Assembly: GCA_003971905.1 (NCBI GenBank)
Contig: RSEE01000088.1
Span: forward strand, 62,001 to 126,000
DNA: 64,000 nucleotides
Direction: 5' to 3'
Source of the DNA: Moniliella sp. 'wahieum'
Taxonomy: Eukaryota > Basidiomycota > Moniliellomycetes > Moniliellales > Moniliellaceae
Of this stretch, positions 31,701-42,300 are shown in pieces (within the stretch, counting starts at the first letter, position 1; the number at the start of each line of letters is the position of its first letter). Position numbers and translations under genes: made by a program. A model generated the notes under the pieces. It did no database searches and was not told the origin of the DNA. It was given only the letters and a program-made list of their open reading frames with translations.

Positions 31701-33707
31701 GGCACGGGTTTGCAGTGCCTCGAGCTGCTTCTGCGCTGCCTCGTTCCATTCGTCCCACCCTTCTTGGGGCACGGGCGGGCACGGCTGCGTCTCAGCTGGG
31801 GCTACAACCTCCATCTCCCACGGTTCAAATGGCAAGGAACAAGGCAAGGACTCGCCTTGCAACGCAGGCAGCAGAGCGGTGTGCACTTGTTCTGCGCTGG
31901 GCAACCTACAGCCACGCGCGCGTTCCAGCTCGATCCTGTACTGCGCCGCATCGCGTTCCCCATCAGCCAAACGCTGTTGCATCCGCGCCGCCTCTTGGGT
32001 CCAGGCCAAGGCGGCAACAAGGTGGCTCGGCTCGCGCGGCGCAACGCACGGTACGAACTGGTCCAGACGCGTTTGAAGTGTTGCGGCCGGCACACCTTGT
32101 GCGCGACAATGGGCACTGGCACGGTTCAGTGATTCTTCCCATTCCTCGAGCGTGGCCAGCGCAGCCGCACGTGCTTCAGTGGCTTGGTGCACGACGGCCT
32201 CCAGCCCGTCCAAGTCCAACGTCGGCACGGCCTGCACCAGTGCCGTTTCGGCGCGGACCAAGCTCTGTTCCGCCGACGCGACTTGGTTGTTCGCCACCTC
32301 ACTTGCCCAGAGCATGGTGGAACACAGCGTGTCCAGCGCCGCACACGCCTCTTCGATCCGCGTATGCAGCGCAATCGCCTTGCGCACTTTGGCCATCGAT
32401 TCCGTACAGATCTCTTCCAGGCCACGCAGTAGCGCCGCGTTGGCGGCGGCTTGGGTCGGGTAGGCAGGATGGGTGGGCGTGCTGGGCAAATGCGAGGAGC
32501 GGAGGAGGACCCGCCCCCGCCCCGTGTCAAGGTAGCGGGTTAGACCTTCATCTTCTTCCCCGTGGTGGACTGCTGGGCCGCAGCCGATCCAGCGGCGATC
32601 GCGGCGGCGCGAGCGCGGAGCGAAGCCAGCTTGCGTGCGAGCGAGGTACGTTTGGCACCTTCGGGCCATGCCAGCAGCTTGGGCGAGCGGGAGCCCTCGA
32701 GGGAATTGGGTGCCGAGACGGGAGACAGGCGGGGATGCAGCAACGGTTCCAATCGCATCACCAACTTGTCAGCTGCCTTTCCCAACGAGCGCAGCGACAC
32801 GAGCGTCTCTTCCGCCTGGGATGCCTGGGCCGCCAGCGCTGCCAAAAAGACCAGGCGCGCCTGGAGGTCGTCCACTGCGTTTTCCAACGCATCCTGGGCA
32901 TCCAGCATGGCCTCGGGTACATGGGCACAATCGATCATGGCGTCCATCGCGGCCGCGGCGGCGCCCACATCGCGTGCTGCCCAGACGCCGACCTTGGCGC
33001 GCAGTTGGGCGACATCGAGCAGCAAGAGTTCGCGCGCGGTGGCGCGGGCCATGGCGCTGCGGCTGCGCTCCGAAGGCGCGGCGGGGGGCAGGGGCAGGGG
33101 CGGCACGGTGGGGGCGTGGAGGTGGAGGCGGAGGCGGGTGGATCGGGGAGGAGGTAGAGGGCATGGGGGCGGGCCGTGTCGGCCATGGCGGCGAGCAGGG
33201 TGGCATGGGTGGACCAGGCGACGGCGCAGGCTGCGTCCCAGGCGAGGCGGGCGCGGAGGAGGGTGAGGTGGGTGGTGCGTGCGGACAGGAGCAGCAGCAG
33301 CGGTCGAGGGCGTAGAGGGTGTGGAGGGCGAGCTCGACCAGGTCGGTGTCGGCGGGCGTCATGGGGCGTGCGACGCTTGCTGGGGGCAGAGAGTAGTTAG
33401 TAGGAGCTGAGTGGGGGCTACGTGACGTACCCTTGGCCAGGGCGCGGAGCCGGGCCATGTCGTGCTGCTGGAACTGGGCGGCGTGGGCCTGGGCGTGCTG
33501 AGCAGTGGCGGACCAGGCGGCGAGCTGGTCGGGGAGCAGGGCGGGCGTCGGGGGAGAAGGGGTCGGGGTGGGGCAGCGCATCCAGCTGGGCGACCTGGGC
33601 GTCGAGGGTGGCCTTGCGGCGGGCAAAGGCGGCGAGGGCGTCGGCGGCGCCGGGCTCGAGGGAGTGGAGGGGGGGCGGGGGGGGGGTGGGGAGGGCGCAT
33701 GGGGCAT
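25762..33707 (-). CDS. Giant GAR (Gas2) domain coiled-coil protein, frame broken
   Basis: A gene of about 2,600 residues whose C-terminal part holds a GAR domain, a microtubule-binding module of Gas2 and spectraplakin proteins: RKYPANTYRANPNNLLDMTVG, then across intron 27088-27166 (GTAAGT...GCAG, phase 0) VAVAVRKAP, WKDKIGYYLLEDP and CRILRSKTVMVRIGGGWQEL. Upstream are long Ala/Glu/Gln helical stretches like spectrin repeats (about 33,150-31,300) and a strong coiled coil (about 30,850-29,450). A second intron is 33380-33430 (51 nt, TACTAAC branch). The start is the ATG at 33707 (MPHAPS). Frames change about a dozen times without splice signals, near 33690, 33550, 33300, 33090, 32545, 31270, 30780, 29680, 27930, 27640, 27550 and 27400, while coding character continues. 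One large gene with indels is most likely; two genes split near the stop at 32540 is possible. The tail past 26,130 is unreliable. Confidence 0.7.
26078..26120 (+). repeat. 7-bp GCCAAAC repeat
   Basis: About six copies of CGCCAAA. It lies in the 3' part of the GAR gene frame, where it translates on the minus strand as LAFGVWR repeats. A 7-bp unit changes frame with every copy-number change, so the true stop may lie before it. Confidence 0.85.
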
Positions 33708-34143
33708 GCCGGCGGGGGAGATGGTGGTGGGGGCGCAGAGTGGGCGCAGGCGGGAGCAGCGGCGGACACGAGTGAAATTGCAATGCTCTGTCGGATAACT
33801 ATACCAGACGCAGCGAGTCTTGTTCTATGCAGCAGACCCTGCCGCTCGGCTTTCTGGCTGCTGCGGCGGACTGCAGCATGCATGCCGCACATGCAGCACC
33901 CCTGGCCACCGGCCCTGTGGGCGCCTGCGCCTGCCCCGTGCAGGTGGCAACGCACCCGCACCCAGGCACACACACGCCGCCCAGCACAAGCAGCCTGCGT
34001 GCCGCTCGTGCAGCATCTGCAGCGGCCTTGCATCCGCCACACTCGCCCCCCGCAACAGCACGCTGCTCCGACGCCTCGCTTACGCCCGTGTTATATATCC
34101 CCCCGCGCCTTGCCCCCCCGCCCCCTCTCTGCCACCCCCCCCC
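33708..34143. promoter_or_regulatory. Divergent promoter GAR gene / RRM gene
   Basis: About 436 bp separate the start of the minus-strand GAR gene and the plus-strand RRM gene. It is rich in GCATGC/TGCAGC words and contains TTATATATCC near 34090 about 50 bp before the RRM gene start, a TATA-like candidate. Confidence 0.45.
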
Positions 34144-36258
34144 ATGTCCTCTGCCCCGTCCGCAGCCGTCCTCGTCTCCCACCACCTCCCCCCCACTGGT
34201 GCGTCCTCTGCTCTGCGTCTCTCTCTGCCTGGCCTGACCCCCCCCAACCTTATTACCAGTCGACGAGGGCCAGCTGCGCCTCCTCTTTGGCCCCCGCGCC
34301 CCCTTCACCCACCTCCGCCTCTTCCCCCCCGACGACACGGGCCATGCCCACGCCCAGCTCGGCTTTGCCTCTGCCCAGGACGCCCTCCACGCCCTCCGCC
34401 TCCACGGACAGCTCGTCTTTGGCACCCACATCGACGTCGAGCCCCTCCCGCCGCCCGCCGCCGCACCCGCCGTGCCTGCCAGCCCGCCCCGCCCCACCGC
34501 CCGCCTGCCCGTCGCCTCCCTCGCCTACCATGCCGCCCGTGTGCACGACCTGCGCCCGCACTCCGTCTACCACCCCCGCCGCCGGCACGCGAGGACCACG
34601 CCAACGACTCCAACCTCTATGTGCTCAACCTGCCCCTCGACGCCACCACCCACCAGCTCGAACACCTCTTCAGTCCCTATGGCCGCGTCACCCACTCCAT
34701 GATCCTCGCCATGCTCGATGGCCAGGCGCGTCGACGGGGCTTTGTCGACCTCGCCACCCCGGACGAGGCAAGCCGCGCAATCGAGGCGTTGAATGGGTAT
34801 GCGTGGAACGGGTACCCGATCGAAGTGTCCTATGCCATTGTGCAGCGCTCGCCTGCCTCGTTTGACCAGGTTGGTCGCTACCCCACGCGCTCTCGCCCGC
34901 ACCCGGCACGCGAGGTGCGCGAACCGTCGCCGTACCCCACCTTGGACCGGTATGAGCGCTACGAACGGTACGAACGGTACAGCAGTATTGAGCGTGGCGG
35001 GTTTGGTGGTGGTGGTGGTGGTGGTGGTGGTGGCGAGTATCACAGTTCTCCCTATGCGCCCTACCCTTCGCTCCCGCACGACGATCAAGCGATTGCCTCT
35101 TGCTCCTCCTCTTCGTGGCGCGCGTCGTACCCTTTGCTGCCGCCGCGCTCCACCTCGGCCACGGAGACGGAAACGGTGGTTGTGGCGGGTCTGTCGGAAG
35201 ACGTGACGGATGACATGTTGTACCAACTGGGCCGACGGTTTGGTCCGCTGGTCGAAGCGAGGGTGCATGCTTACCCCGCCCGACTGGGCTGGATGACCTT
35301 TGTCGATGGCGATGCGGCGCAGTGTGCGGCCGAGCAGCTGCAAGGCCGACGAATTGGTCGTGGCGAGACGCCGGTGCGCGTCGTGCCCACCGACCCACCG
35401 CGTGCATCGTCCTCATCGTGGACCGAGTGGGGCCCGCGCTTGCTCCACCACGGTTCGGAACCCGTTCTTTCGCACGACCCATGGCCTCGGCTGGGGGAAA
35501 CGGGTGCCTCGCCATCGCCCGTATCGCAATCCGCCTCGTTGGTGGCCTCGGGGCTGAGTGCGCCATCGTCCCACTCGTCCCGTCGGTCGAGCCACGAAGA
35601 ACCGCCGACGCCAGATGTGGAACGACCGTGGCTTACCCTACCTTCCGTGTCGTCGCACAGTACCGCGCGCCCTCGACTGGACACGTTAGGTCCAGCCTGG
35701 TCCAAGCCTATGACAGCCACGGCCCCACCGTTCCATCCGCGCGGTTGGGCCTGGCGCCCCCTCCCACACCCACCCGGCCTTGGAGGCCGTCGGGATCAAG
35801 GCTGCTCTGACCCTGTTGGACGACGACGATGACGAGGAACAAGATCAAGCCCTCAACTCGGGCTCGACCACCGACACTCGACGACCACACCCCCCGCCAC
35901 CACGCCGCTTCCCTCCCCCTCCCCCCCGCTCGACCCGATCGAGCCGGGACGCGAGTCTGGGGTTGGGCCGGGGTCGGGGTCTGGGTCTGGGTCTGGGTTG
36001 GAGGCTGGGAGTGGGACGGGGACAGGGATTGACCCTGCTTCTGGGCCAGAATCAGGAGCAGAAACAGGATCTGGAGCTGGAGCTGGAGCTGGAGCAGGAG
36101 TTGAAGTTGGATCACGTGGGCAAGCGGCCAAGCTAATGGCCGAGCCTACTTCTGCTCCGCGGCAAAGGCTCTGGTCTTTGACCCCCTCGGCCTCGGTGCG
36201 GGAAGTGATGGATACCGCTGGCCTGTCGGAGCAAACGAAAGGACTGCGTCTGACCTAA
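34144..36258 (+). CDS. Multi-RRM RNA-binding protein, frame broken
   Basis: About 685 residues. The start ATG 34144 (MSSAPSAAVLVSHHLPPT) is followed by intron 34199-34259 (GTGCGT...TTACCAG) joining to VDEGQLRLLFGPRAP. Three RRM-like folds follow: a degenerate one at about 34265-34445; a clear one at 34612-34850 with RNP2 LYVLNLP and RNP1-like RRRGFVDLATP; and a third at 35168-35390 with VVVAGLSEDVT and LGWMTFVD. Tyr/Arg repeats and a polyglycine tract (GGT repeats, about 35010-35034) lie between RRM2 and RRM3. The protein ends TAGLSEQTKGLRLT at 36258. One base seems missing near 34580 (CCCCGCCGCCGG), and two more shifts occur near 35750-35820 and 35950-36010. RNA binding is firm; the specific role in mRNA control is unknown. 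Confidence 0.8.
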
Positions 36259-37393
36259 CTTGCCCATCCGACTCCTCCCGGTGCCAGGCGCGATTGACCT
36301 GCGAAGATGGACAGTGACCTGCTTTTTGATCGTGAGATGGTCCCAAGATCCTGCGCCCGTTCCCACACCGGTTGCATCGATAACCCCTTCCCCGCTCCAC
36401 CACCACCACCACCTCCTCCTCCAGCCCTCCCACCAAGCGCGTCAAGCTGTGAGCATGTTGTGGGTCGTTCCGTTGCAGGCTGGTCTGTCTTGGTACATAT
36501 GTTATTGCCCCTTTTTTGCCCTTTTGCCAGTTTGGTTTGCCGTTTAGACATCGTTGCCACATTGTTGCCGCTGCCGCCTCTTTTTTTTTCTGGTGTTTTG
36601 CCTCCCTGTGCCCTGTGCTTTGTGCCCTGCCCTGTCACATGTCATTACGCCTTGTCATGCTCTGTTCTGCCCTGCCCTGTCCCGCCCATGCCCCATCATG
36701 CCCTGCCTTGTCATGCCCTGCCTCGCCCTGCCCTGCCCTGTGCTTTGTGCCCTGTGCCCTGTGCCCTGGGGGCGTCCGTCCCCCTGCGCCGTTCTGTGCC
36801 TGCTGCTGCCCACCGGAAGACCATGCACCCTTTGACGGTACGAGGTGCTGTAGACCAGGAAGCGGGAAGCGGGGAGCGGGGAGCGGGAAGCGCAAACAAG
36901 TAGCGTGCAGCCGATCATGAAGCTTTTGGAGTGCAAGTGAATAATATAGGTGTAGCGAAGAAACGTGATGCGAGTGACTAGCGTCTACTGACTAGTGACG
37001 ACTTACCGGGCGAAGCGGATGAGGCACAGGGAACAAGAATACGTACGCAGTTGGCCTCTCTACAATCTATACTAGTTGCTAGTACCTGACCTGGCTAGGA
37101 CGCGTCGCGTGGCCCAGGCACCCGTTCCCGTCGGCGGTAGCATGACCATCATGTGGAAACGCTGCCTTCGACGCTACATGGTACGGACCGCCCCGCAGCG
37201 CGGGCGGATCCAACTGTGGAGGGGACTGTGAAACGAGCGGGACCAGAGGCATCGAACTAGGAACAAAGACGACAAAAGTGGCACAAGGGAAGCAAGCGGG
37301 GGCAAGGGAGGGGAGGAGAGGGTGCATCGATACCGCGCCATGTGCGATGGGTTCTGTGTGGGATGGACGGATGGATGGAGAGGAGGGAGGGAA
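36259..37393. other. Convergent intergenic with CCCTG repeat
   Basis: Between the 3' ends of the RRM gene and CDC3. Contains the pentamer array at 36600-36772 and, further right, only unique non-coding sequence with ACTAGT words near 36990 and 37070. Confidence 0.5.
36600..36772 (+). repeat. CCCTG/TGCCC minisatellite
   Basis: Degenerate array of CCCTGTGC, CCCTGCCCTG and TGCCATG words on the plus strand. The minus strand is correspondingly CAGGG-rich. Confidence 0.7.
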
Positions 37394-38834
37394 TTAGGTG
37401 CGAAGCGAGAAGGGGCCTTTCTTTTTCTGGGTAGTCTTTTCCATTGGGGTGATGGAGCGGCCCATCTCGGCGCGTTTCTTGCGTTCTTCCAACTCGGCCC
37501 TCTGTCGTTCCAACGCCTGCTTCATCTCGCGGTGGCGGGCATACAGTTCTTCTTCCGACTGCTTGAGCTTGGCCTCCTTTTCAGCGACCTTTTGTTGGAA
37601 CACGAGTTTCATCTCTGTCTCCATCTTGGCCAACTTGGCACTGTGCAACGCACGTTCCTGCGCCGCCTTGTCCGCCGGATTGGTCTCTTGGAACACTGAG
37701 CCGTCCTGGACCACGCCAGACGACAAGAGTTTCTCGGTACGGTACGTCTCGTACAAGGCGGGTGGGTGTGTTGTTTGAGTTCCTCCATGTGGGTACGGAT
37801 GAGCATCTGGCGCAACTTGACAAAGTCGCAGTGCGCTTCATTGTCCACCTCCACCACGCCCCATGGGTAGGCACGCCCACGCACACGGCGCCCATCGGGC
37901 GTGTCCACCTCCATGTTGGAGCCCACGACGGCAAAGGGGATTTGGCGCTGGACGGAAAAGCGTCAGTAGGGAAAGCTGGGTGTTGGTGTGGGTGTGGCTG
38001 GGGGGGGGGAGGACGTACGTCGATCTCTGCGTTTTCGGCATAGGTTTCTTCATCATCATTGTCGTAGATGGGCGCATGGAAAATGGTGATTTGGTGGTAG
38101 GCAATGTCAGCCAAGATGCGTTGTTTGAACGCGGCGATTTCTTCGTCGGTGAGCGTGTCGGATTTGGCAATGACCGGGATCAAGTTGACCTTGGTATGCA
38201 GTTGGCGCATAAACTCGAGATCGATCGGACGAAGAGCATGGCCCGTAGGCTGGATAAAGTAGAGACACGCAAAGATGCGCTGGTCGGACCAATTGGGGCG
38301 ATGCACACGCTGTTCCTGCTCGAGGTAGGCATCGAAGCGCTGCTCAATGTTGGCCACAATCGGTTGCCACGCCAGGGAATTATTCACCTGGTCTCCAAAC
38401 CCAGGCGTGTCGACGACAGTCAAGCGCAACCGCACCCCATCCTCCTCAATCTCGGCACTGATCGACTCGATTGCTACCGTACTGGGGCGCGCGACCTGCG
38501 GCGGCGGCACCTCCTTCGGCGGGTAGAGCGCCGTGTTGAACAACGTGTTGATCAACGTCGACTTGCCCAGCCCACTCTCGCCGACGACCATGCAGGTGAA
38601 GTTGAAGCCCTTGCGGACCGACTTGCGGTGCACCTGGTTGGGCAGGTTGGCAAAGCCCACGTAGCCCGTCAGCTTCTTGCGGGGCAGCGGGGCAGGCGCG
38701 GGGGTCGGGGCGGCAGCGGGCGGCGCCGGCGCAGCCACGGGCGTGCTGAGCGGCAGGGCTGGCTCGGGGGTGCCGGCCATGGGGGTGACTGCTTCCGGGG
38801 TGGCAGAGACGGAGGAGAGGCTGGCGTCGGCCAT
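37394..38834 (-). CDS. CDC3: Septin, CDC3 class
   Basis: GTP-binding septin that polymerises at the bud neck or division site. A low-complexity N-terminus (Pro/Ala) precedes the class marker [17 protein letters not shown]. GTPase motifs: G1 GESGLGKS at residues 85-92, G3 DTPG 142-145, G4 AKSD 223-226; the septin-unique element includes [15 protein letters not shown]-terminal coiled coil starts at [17 protein letters not shown] and contains [19 protein letters not shown], as in Cdc3. Intron 37948-38018 (71 nt, GTACGT...CTGAC...CCAG, phase 0) joins AEID to [11 protein letters not shown]. The frame is broken once near 37762: KQHTH must continue into [10 protein letters not shown], and one base is missing in the CCCGCC context. 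With that base the gene would be about 456 residues. An essential gene with one lesion argues for an assembly error. Confidence 0.9.
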
Positions 38835-38907
38835 GGCGAGCGCAGGTGGGGGACGGAGGGCGGAGGGCGGAGGCAGGACAGCAGAAGAAGCGCCGGCTGA
38901 GCCTCAG

Positions 38908-38939
38908 GCCCACGCAAGCTGAGCCTGCGTTGCGTGGGC
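38908..38939. other. Perfect 10-bp stem hairpin upstream of CDC3
   Basis: GCCCACGCAA (38908-38917) pairs with TTGCGTGGGC (38930-38939) around a 12-nt loop. It lies 74-105 bp before the CDC3 start codon, probably in the leader or core promoter. Confidence 0.6.
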
Positions 38940-39347
38940 TGCCCGCCAGCACGCCAGTCTGTGCTGCGCGGTGCTGCGCCCTGGCTTACGTACGCTCGGC
39001 TGCGCGGGGCGAGCACGAGCGGCGCCGCACGCGCGCAGTGTGCGCCACATCCACACCGCCCCCGTGCCGCACGCGCCGATCTGGCCCCTGCAGATGCCGC
39101 ACAGGCGCTGTGCGGGGCATGCTGCATCGCCCAGAGAGTGCCCCAGTGCGCCCGGGGAAGGGACGAGTGCTAAGTGAGTAAGAGAGTAAGTGACTGGTGA
39201 CAAGTCGTGTACGTGTTCCCTCTGTTACATGTTAATATAACCCCACTCCGCCACAGCAAACACACTCGGAGTACAGCATCGATCCAATATAGAGTACACA
39301 CAGCCTAGTACTAGTACAGCCCGCTCCTTCCTCCTCCTCCTCTTCGC

Positions 39348-42300
39348 CTACACCGCCACGGGCGCAGCCTTCGAGGCGCGGTGGGCGTCTCTGATGCGGT
39401 CCGCAAACGCCCGCGTCTGGGCCCAGTTGCGCGCCATGCGCGCCATGCGCACCCCCGCCCGCACCGCCAGCAGCGCAGCGCGCAACTTGTCCCCCGGTGC
39501 GCGCGGGCGCGACGGCACGACGGTCCTGCCGCGCATCTCTGCCAGCGCACGCGTCGTTGCCTTCTCGGTGGCCTCGACGCACGCGAGGCGGTGTGCGAGA
39601 TACGTTTTGGCGTACGCTGCGTCGGCGCGCTGGTCGCCAACGCGCACGAGGCACGCCTTGAGGTATCGAATGTGCGCTAGCAGCGTCTGGGTCTGGAGCT
39701 TGTGGGTGTGCTCCAGCGCCGCCAGGCGGTCGGCATCGCGTAGTCGCTGCGCTTGGAAACGTGCAGCTTCTTGCTCGGCGGCCCAGGCGCGCGCCTCGGC
39801 CACCTCGGCCGATTCGGTGGCTCGCACCATCTTCAGCTTGTCCCCTTGCCGTTCTTCGTGCATCGTCGCCACGCGTCTGCCGAGCAGGTCCCCACGCGCC
39901 ATCTCCCGCTCCAGCTCGGCCTGCATCTGCTCCACCGTAGCGAGGATGGCGCTGCGCTCCTCCTTGGAGTGGTCCCGTCTCCCCGTTAGCAACGCGATCT
40001 CTTCGTCCTTGCTCTTGAGCGTGGCGGACAAGCGGGCAATCTGCGCTGCGGAACGCTCCACTTGCTCTGCCAGCGATTGCGCATTCGCCTCCGACACCTC
40101 CAGCTCCGCTTGCAGCTCCGCATGACGCTACAACCACCCACCACCACCACAACCACGACAGTCAGTCAGCCAGTCAGTCACCTTTTTTTCTCTTTCCCGC
40201 ATAGGATTCGACGACAGGGGAGCGCAGACGTACCTCTTTGGCCTGTTGGTATTCGGCCTGGTACTGCTCTTGTTCCCGCAGCGCCTGGTCGCGCGCCGCT
40301 TGGAGTGCGTCGGCGGTGGCCCGTGCGGCCTCTACCTCGGTACGCAGTTGCGTGCGCGCCGCCTCGTCCGCCGCGGCCCCCAGCTGGGCATAGACGGTCT
40401 CCATTCGTTCGTTTTGCATCTCGACCGCGTGCGCGACGCGGGCCAACTTGGTCTCCGTACGCTCCAAAGCGGCCTTGGCACCGTCACGCTCAACGCTAGC
40501 GACGACGTGACTTGCGCTGTGAGCGCAGCCACATGCGGTTCGTCCGTCCGCAGTTCCCGCAACAGCTCCTGGATCGCCCCGCGCAACTCACCCAGCTCCG
40601 TTTGCAGCGCCATAGTAGCTCCCTCCGACCCAGGGGGGGTGGAATTCCGATTCCCAGCAGCAGTAAGCAACTTGCTCTGTGCCTCCCAGCCGGCCGTGAC
40701 CTGGGCCAAGGCTTCCTCCACCCCCGCGGTCAAGGAAGCGTTGGGCAGGGAGAAGCTGCCTCCGGCCGGGGCAGAAAGGTAAGAGCGGTGCAACAGGGAT
40801 CCGTCGCCGGTTGAAGGCGTGTCCTTCTGAGCAAGGAGCGCCAGGGTCTTGCGCAACCGATCGACCTGTCCCAGTCGGACGCCGAGGCGGAGGAGGGCGT
40901 GACGGAGGTGCATGGCGCCCGGTCCGTGGGGAGCAAACAGCTTGGCTGCATGGCCCAACAGTGCATCCCGCTCGGCGGTGATCTGATCGAGGCGGTCCAT
41001 GGCTTGGATGCGCTCCCACCGTTCGGCATGTACCTGGGTCAACTTGGCGTCGACCTCGTGTCGCATCGTATCCAGCTCGGCCTGGAGTTGGTGGTGGAAC
41101 GAGATGAGCGCTCCAACGTCCATTGTACTTTCCCCGCCGGCCGTGGTGACCAAACTGCAGTCTCGTCGGGTCGCATCCAGCTGCTGCACCATCGACTCGA
41201 GTGCCGCCGAGCTTTTCTCAGCGAGGCTCATCTGCCTCCGCGACCGCTCCGCTTCCTCCTTCCAATCGTCTCGCTCATCCTGGACAAGCCGGATCTGACG
41301 ATCGCGCTGGGCGCGTTCGGCGTCCCATTGGGTCGCCTGCTGCGCCGCCTCACTAAGCTGTGCATCCAACTGCGCCTGCATGCGCTTCAACTCTGCCTGG
41401 CTCTTTCCCACTTGCTCCTCGGTCGCACGCTGGGCCTTGGCACGCGCTTCGTCCGCTTCACGCTCCGCCTCGACCAGATGGGCACGGAGGCGATCCAACT
41501 CGGCTTGGACGTGGTCGCGCTCCTGTTGGGCTTGGTGCACGTTGCTCGCGTCAGTGGCCAAGACACGGTTCTCAGCTTTGGTCTTCTCCAGCGCCGTTGC
41601 ATGCGCACGACCTACCCGCTCGGCAGTAGCCAGCTGCACTTGCACTGCGGCCAATTGCTCTTGCCATGCGTCTCGCTCCTGGGCCAAGGTAGTAGTTTGG
41701 CGTTGCAACTCGGCTTGGACGGTATGCAACTCTTGCTGCGCCGCAGCGAGGTCCTCGGCGGTGGCGGTAGGTGCCGTCGGGTGGGGCGTGGCAGGCGAAC
41801 TGGGTGGAACCGAGGCGGACGCGGTGGCTTGGTCCAAGTCGTGTTGAAGTCGGGCCGTTTCCGCCTGGGCAAGTGCCAATTGATGCTGGAGCTGGGGCAA
41901 GGAGGCGAGTTGGTCCTTTTGGAGCTGGAGCTGCTGCTGCTCGTGGAGGAGCTGTGCACGTTCCTGGTCCAATTGAACTTGTCGCTGATGCAATTCGTCG
42001 CGATAAGTGTCCGATTGGGCGCGGGCCTGTTCGGCCGAATCGGCGGCGCGGGCAGCTTGGCGTTGCGCATCGGTCAATTGAGCGGCATGTTGTTCGGCCT
42101 CAGTTTGCAACCGACTCACTTGGTCCTTTGCCTCGTCCCGTTCCGCCCGGATCTCGTCCAAGCGACGATCGACACCGGCACGCAGCTGCGCAAGCGCTTC
42201 GTGGTGGATCCGGTCCTTGTCCCGCACCGTCTGTTGCAATTGCGCAATCAGCTGTTCGGCCTGGACCAGCTGGCTCGACGTCATGTCCGAACTGCTCGTC

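Noticed and set aside
31715-33157. 480-residue plus-strand open frame
   Set aside because: Antisense of the GAR-gene helical region; composition is Arg/Pro/Ser shadow without motifs.
33462-34865. 467-residue plus-strand open frame
   Set aside because: It runs across the GAR-gene start, the divergent promoter and part of the RRM gene in the wrong frame; low-complexity Arg/Pro only.
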